In this document: piece by piece, positions 62,840 to 64,000 of the stretch | How positions within the stretch are numbered: the first letter of the stretch is position 1 | Layout of the letters: each line of letters begins with the position of its first letter | Assembly: GCF_014333585.1 (NCBI RefSeq) | Contig: NZ_JACSCW010000004.1 | Coordinates: forward strand, 186,001 to 250,000 | DNA: 64,000 nt | From: Hymenobacter sp. BT188 | GTDB taxonomy: Bacteria > Bacteroidota > Bacteroidia > Cytophagales > Hymenobacteraceae | Direction: 5' to 3' | The notes under the pieces: generated by a model | What the model was told of the DNA's origin: nothing | Databases searched by the model: none | The model's input: only the letters and a program-made list of their open reading frames with translations | Translations under genes and position numbers: made by a program

Positions 62840-63541
62840 CTATAACTGTCCGTAATAGGAATTCACGCCGTGTTTGCGGTCGTAGTGTTTCTGAATCAAG
62901 GCGTCTTTCAGGCGCGGAACATCGGGGCGCAGCGTGCAGCTCAGGTAGGCCATGCGGGCCACTTCTTCCAGCACAGCGCTGTTGTAAACCGCTTTTTCCA
63001 CGGTTTTTCCCCAGGTGAAGGGCGCGTGGTTGCTGAGCAGCACCATTTCTACCTCAGTGGGAGAGAGGCCACGGCGTTGAAACTCGTTGAGAATCTGCCA
63101 GCCGGTTTGATGCTCATAGTCGCCGGCAATCATGGCGTCGGCCATGGGCGGAGCGCAGGGAATATCGGCAGTCAGGTGGTCAGCGTGAGTAGTGCCCAGA
63201 ATGGGAATATCCAGCTGAGCCTGCGCCCAGGAAGTGGCATAGGTGGAATGCGTGTGCACAATGCCGCCAATGTAGTCCCAGTGGTTGAAGAGGACGGCGT
63301 GTGTTTTGGTATCCGACGAGGGTCGCTTATCACCTTCCACAACTTTGCCCCCCAGACTCATAATTACGATGTCTTCGGGCCTCAATGTGTCATAAGGCAC
63401 GCCGCTGGGCTTGATGGCAAATACGCCCTGTTCCCGGTCGACTACGCTGGCGTTGCCGAAGGTGAACAGCACCAGCCCCAGCTTAGGCAGCTGCATATTG
63501 GCCTCGTAGCAGGCCTGTTTCAAATCCTGGTATTGACTCAT
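62840..63541 (-). CDS. araD: L-ribulose-5-phosphate 4-epimerase
   Basis: Class II aldolase-fold enzyme of 233 residues converting L-ribulose-5-phosphate to D-xylulose-5-phosphate. Visible motifs: FTFGNASVVDRE, IKPSGVPYDTL, GGIVHTHSTYATSWAQ (zinc histidines), GTTHADHL and LLSNHAPFTWGKT. The ATG overlaps the araB stop as ATGA (63538-63541), so araB and araD are translationally coupled. Confidence 0.97.
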   Translation of the reverse strand: MSQYQDLKQACYEANMQLPKLGLVLFTFGNASVVDREQGVFAIKPSGVPYDTLRPEDIVIMSLGGKVVEGDKRPSSDTKTHAVLFNHWDYIGGIVHTHSTYATSWAQAQLDIPILGTTHADHLTADIPCAPPMADAMIAGDYEHQTGWQILNEFQRRGLSPTEVEMVLLSNHAPFTWGKTVEKAVYNSAVLEEVARMAYLSCTLRPDVPRLKDALIQKHYDRKHGVNSYYGQL

Positions 63542-64000
63542 GCGTTGGCGGTAATGATATGTTCAGCATCCCGGGACTCGGCGGGCTCAGGTACGGTATT
63601 TTTGCCCCCCAGCGTCACCGACTCCACAAATTGACCGAAGGTTTTGTACTCATTATAGCGGCGCTGATAGTCGGCCACGCGCGCTGGATTTGGTTCGTAG
63701 GTTTCGGCAAAGCCGCTGCCCATTACTTTTTGTGCAGTCAGCACGTCGGGGTGCACGCCGGCGGCAACGGCAGCGTACATAGCCGAGCCGAGGGCCGGAG
63801 CCTGCTCAGAAGTTGCAATCTTAATGGGCCGGTCAAGCACATCGGCCAGAGTCTGCATTACGAATTGCGACTTTTTCGCCACGCCGCCGATACCGATTAC
63901 CTGCTTAATGGGAATGCCTTCCTGCTCGAAGCGCTCTACAATTTGCTTGGAGCCGTAGCAGATGGCTTCTACCAGCGCCCGAAAGATCTGGGGGGCATTT
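63538..64000 (-). CDS. araB: Ribulokinase, C-terminal part (runs off the window)
   Basis: The 5' end is beyond position 64000; 153 codons plus one base are visible. The frame stays open to the edge and reads NAPQIFRALVEAICYGSKQ, then VIGIGGVAKKSQFVMQTLADVLDRP and EQAPALGSAMYAAVAAGVHPDV, which are the late ADP-binding and C-terminal segments of FGGY ribulokinases. It phosphorylates L-ribulose. Two GGGGGGC motifs lie in the visible part. Confidence 0.94.
   Translation of the reverse strand, partial: NAPQIFRALVEAICYGSKQIVERFEQEGIPIKQVIGIGGVAKKSQFVMQTLADVLDRPIKIATSEQAPALGSAMYAAVAAGVHPDVLTAQKVMGSGFAETYEPNPARVADYQRRYNEYKTFGQFVESVTLGGKNTVPEPAESRDAEHIITANA

Noticed and set aside
316..63996. GGGGGGC motif as a chromosome-orienting signal (KOPS or Chi-like)
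   Set aside because: The two orientations are equally frequent in this window (28 each by eye), whereas such signals are strongly strand-biased along a replichore.

Overview
The window looks like chromosomal DNA of a pectin-degrading member of the Bacteroidota, most likely an aerobic Cytophagales bacterium of the Hymenobacter type. Supporting signs are SusC/SusD pairs, a lyase ending in a type IX secretion (T9SS) sorting domain, starts without Shine-Dalgarno motifs, a fused transaldolase/glucose-6-phosphate isomerase, a fused RhaE-RhaW protein and moderately high GC. The genus is an inference from gene content only. No rRNA, tRNA, CRISPR array, insertion sequence or prophage was seen.

Layout. 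1-2.3 kb: tail of a SusD-like gene and a GH28 enzyme. 2.4-13.2 kb: L-rhamnose catabolism (minus-strand rhaI-rhaB, then lutABC; GntR regulator; rhaEW; divergent rhaT). Together these take rhamnose through rhamnulose, rhamnulose-1-P, DHAP plus L-lactaldehyde and L-lactate to pyruvate. 13.8-44.6 kb: a rhamnogalacturonan-I utilisation locus with SusC/SusD, two large six-hairpin-type enzymes, GH28, GH105, GH2, PL11 with a T9SS tail, three SGNH/CE12-type acetylesterases, two beta-propeller glycosidases, an FAD dehydrogenase, an unassigned secreted protein and a large lipoprotein glycosidase. 44.7-48.6 kb: housekeeping-type genes (class II fructose-bisphosphate aldolase, DUF294 protein, tail-anchored exonuclease). 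48.6-64 kb: L-arabinose/arabinan locus (LacI regulator, two GH43, tal-pgi, GH27, GH51, SSS transporter, araA, araD, partial araB).

How it fits together. PL11 and GH28 would cut the rhamnogalacturonan backbone, esterases remove acetyl groups, GH105 removes the unsaturated galacturonate, GH2 and GH43/GH51/GH27 trim galactan and arabinan side chains, and SusCD imports oligomers. Rhamnose and arabinose then enter their own pathways. Two regulatory signatures tie this together: a 10-bp direct repeat (CAGGAG-N4-CAGGAG) upstream of seven rhamnose/rhamnogalacturonan transcription units, and a palindrome CACAATCGATTGTG at arabinose genes, twice inside the signal-peptide region of a coding sequence.

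Three kinds of unexplained structure lie over the genes. First, the short motif TGGGGGGC followed by A/T bases occurs about 56 times by my eye count, equally on both strands, mostly inside genes, and as inverted pairs at three terminators, much like a DNA uptake sequence. Second, about 100-bp intergenic hairpin elements (GTCATGC.../GTCATCC... ends) have stems that vary but remain self-complementary, with one element nested in another. Third, there are smaller families of intergenic inverted repeats.
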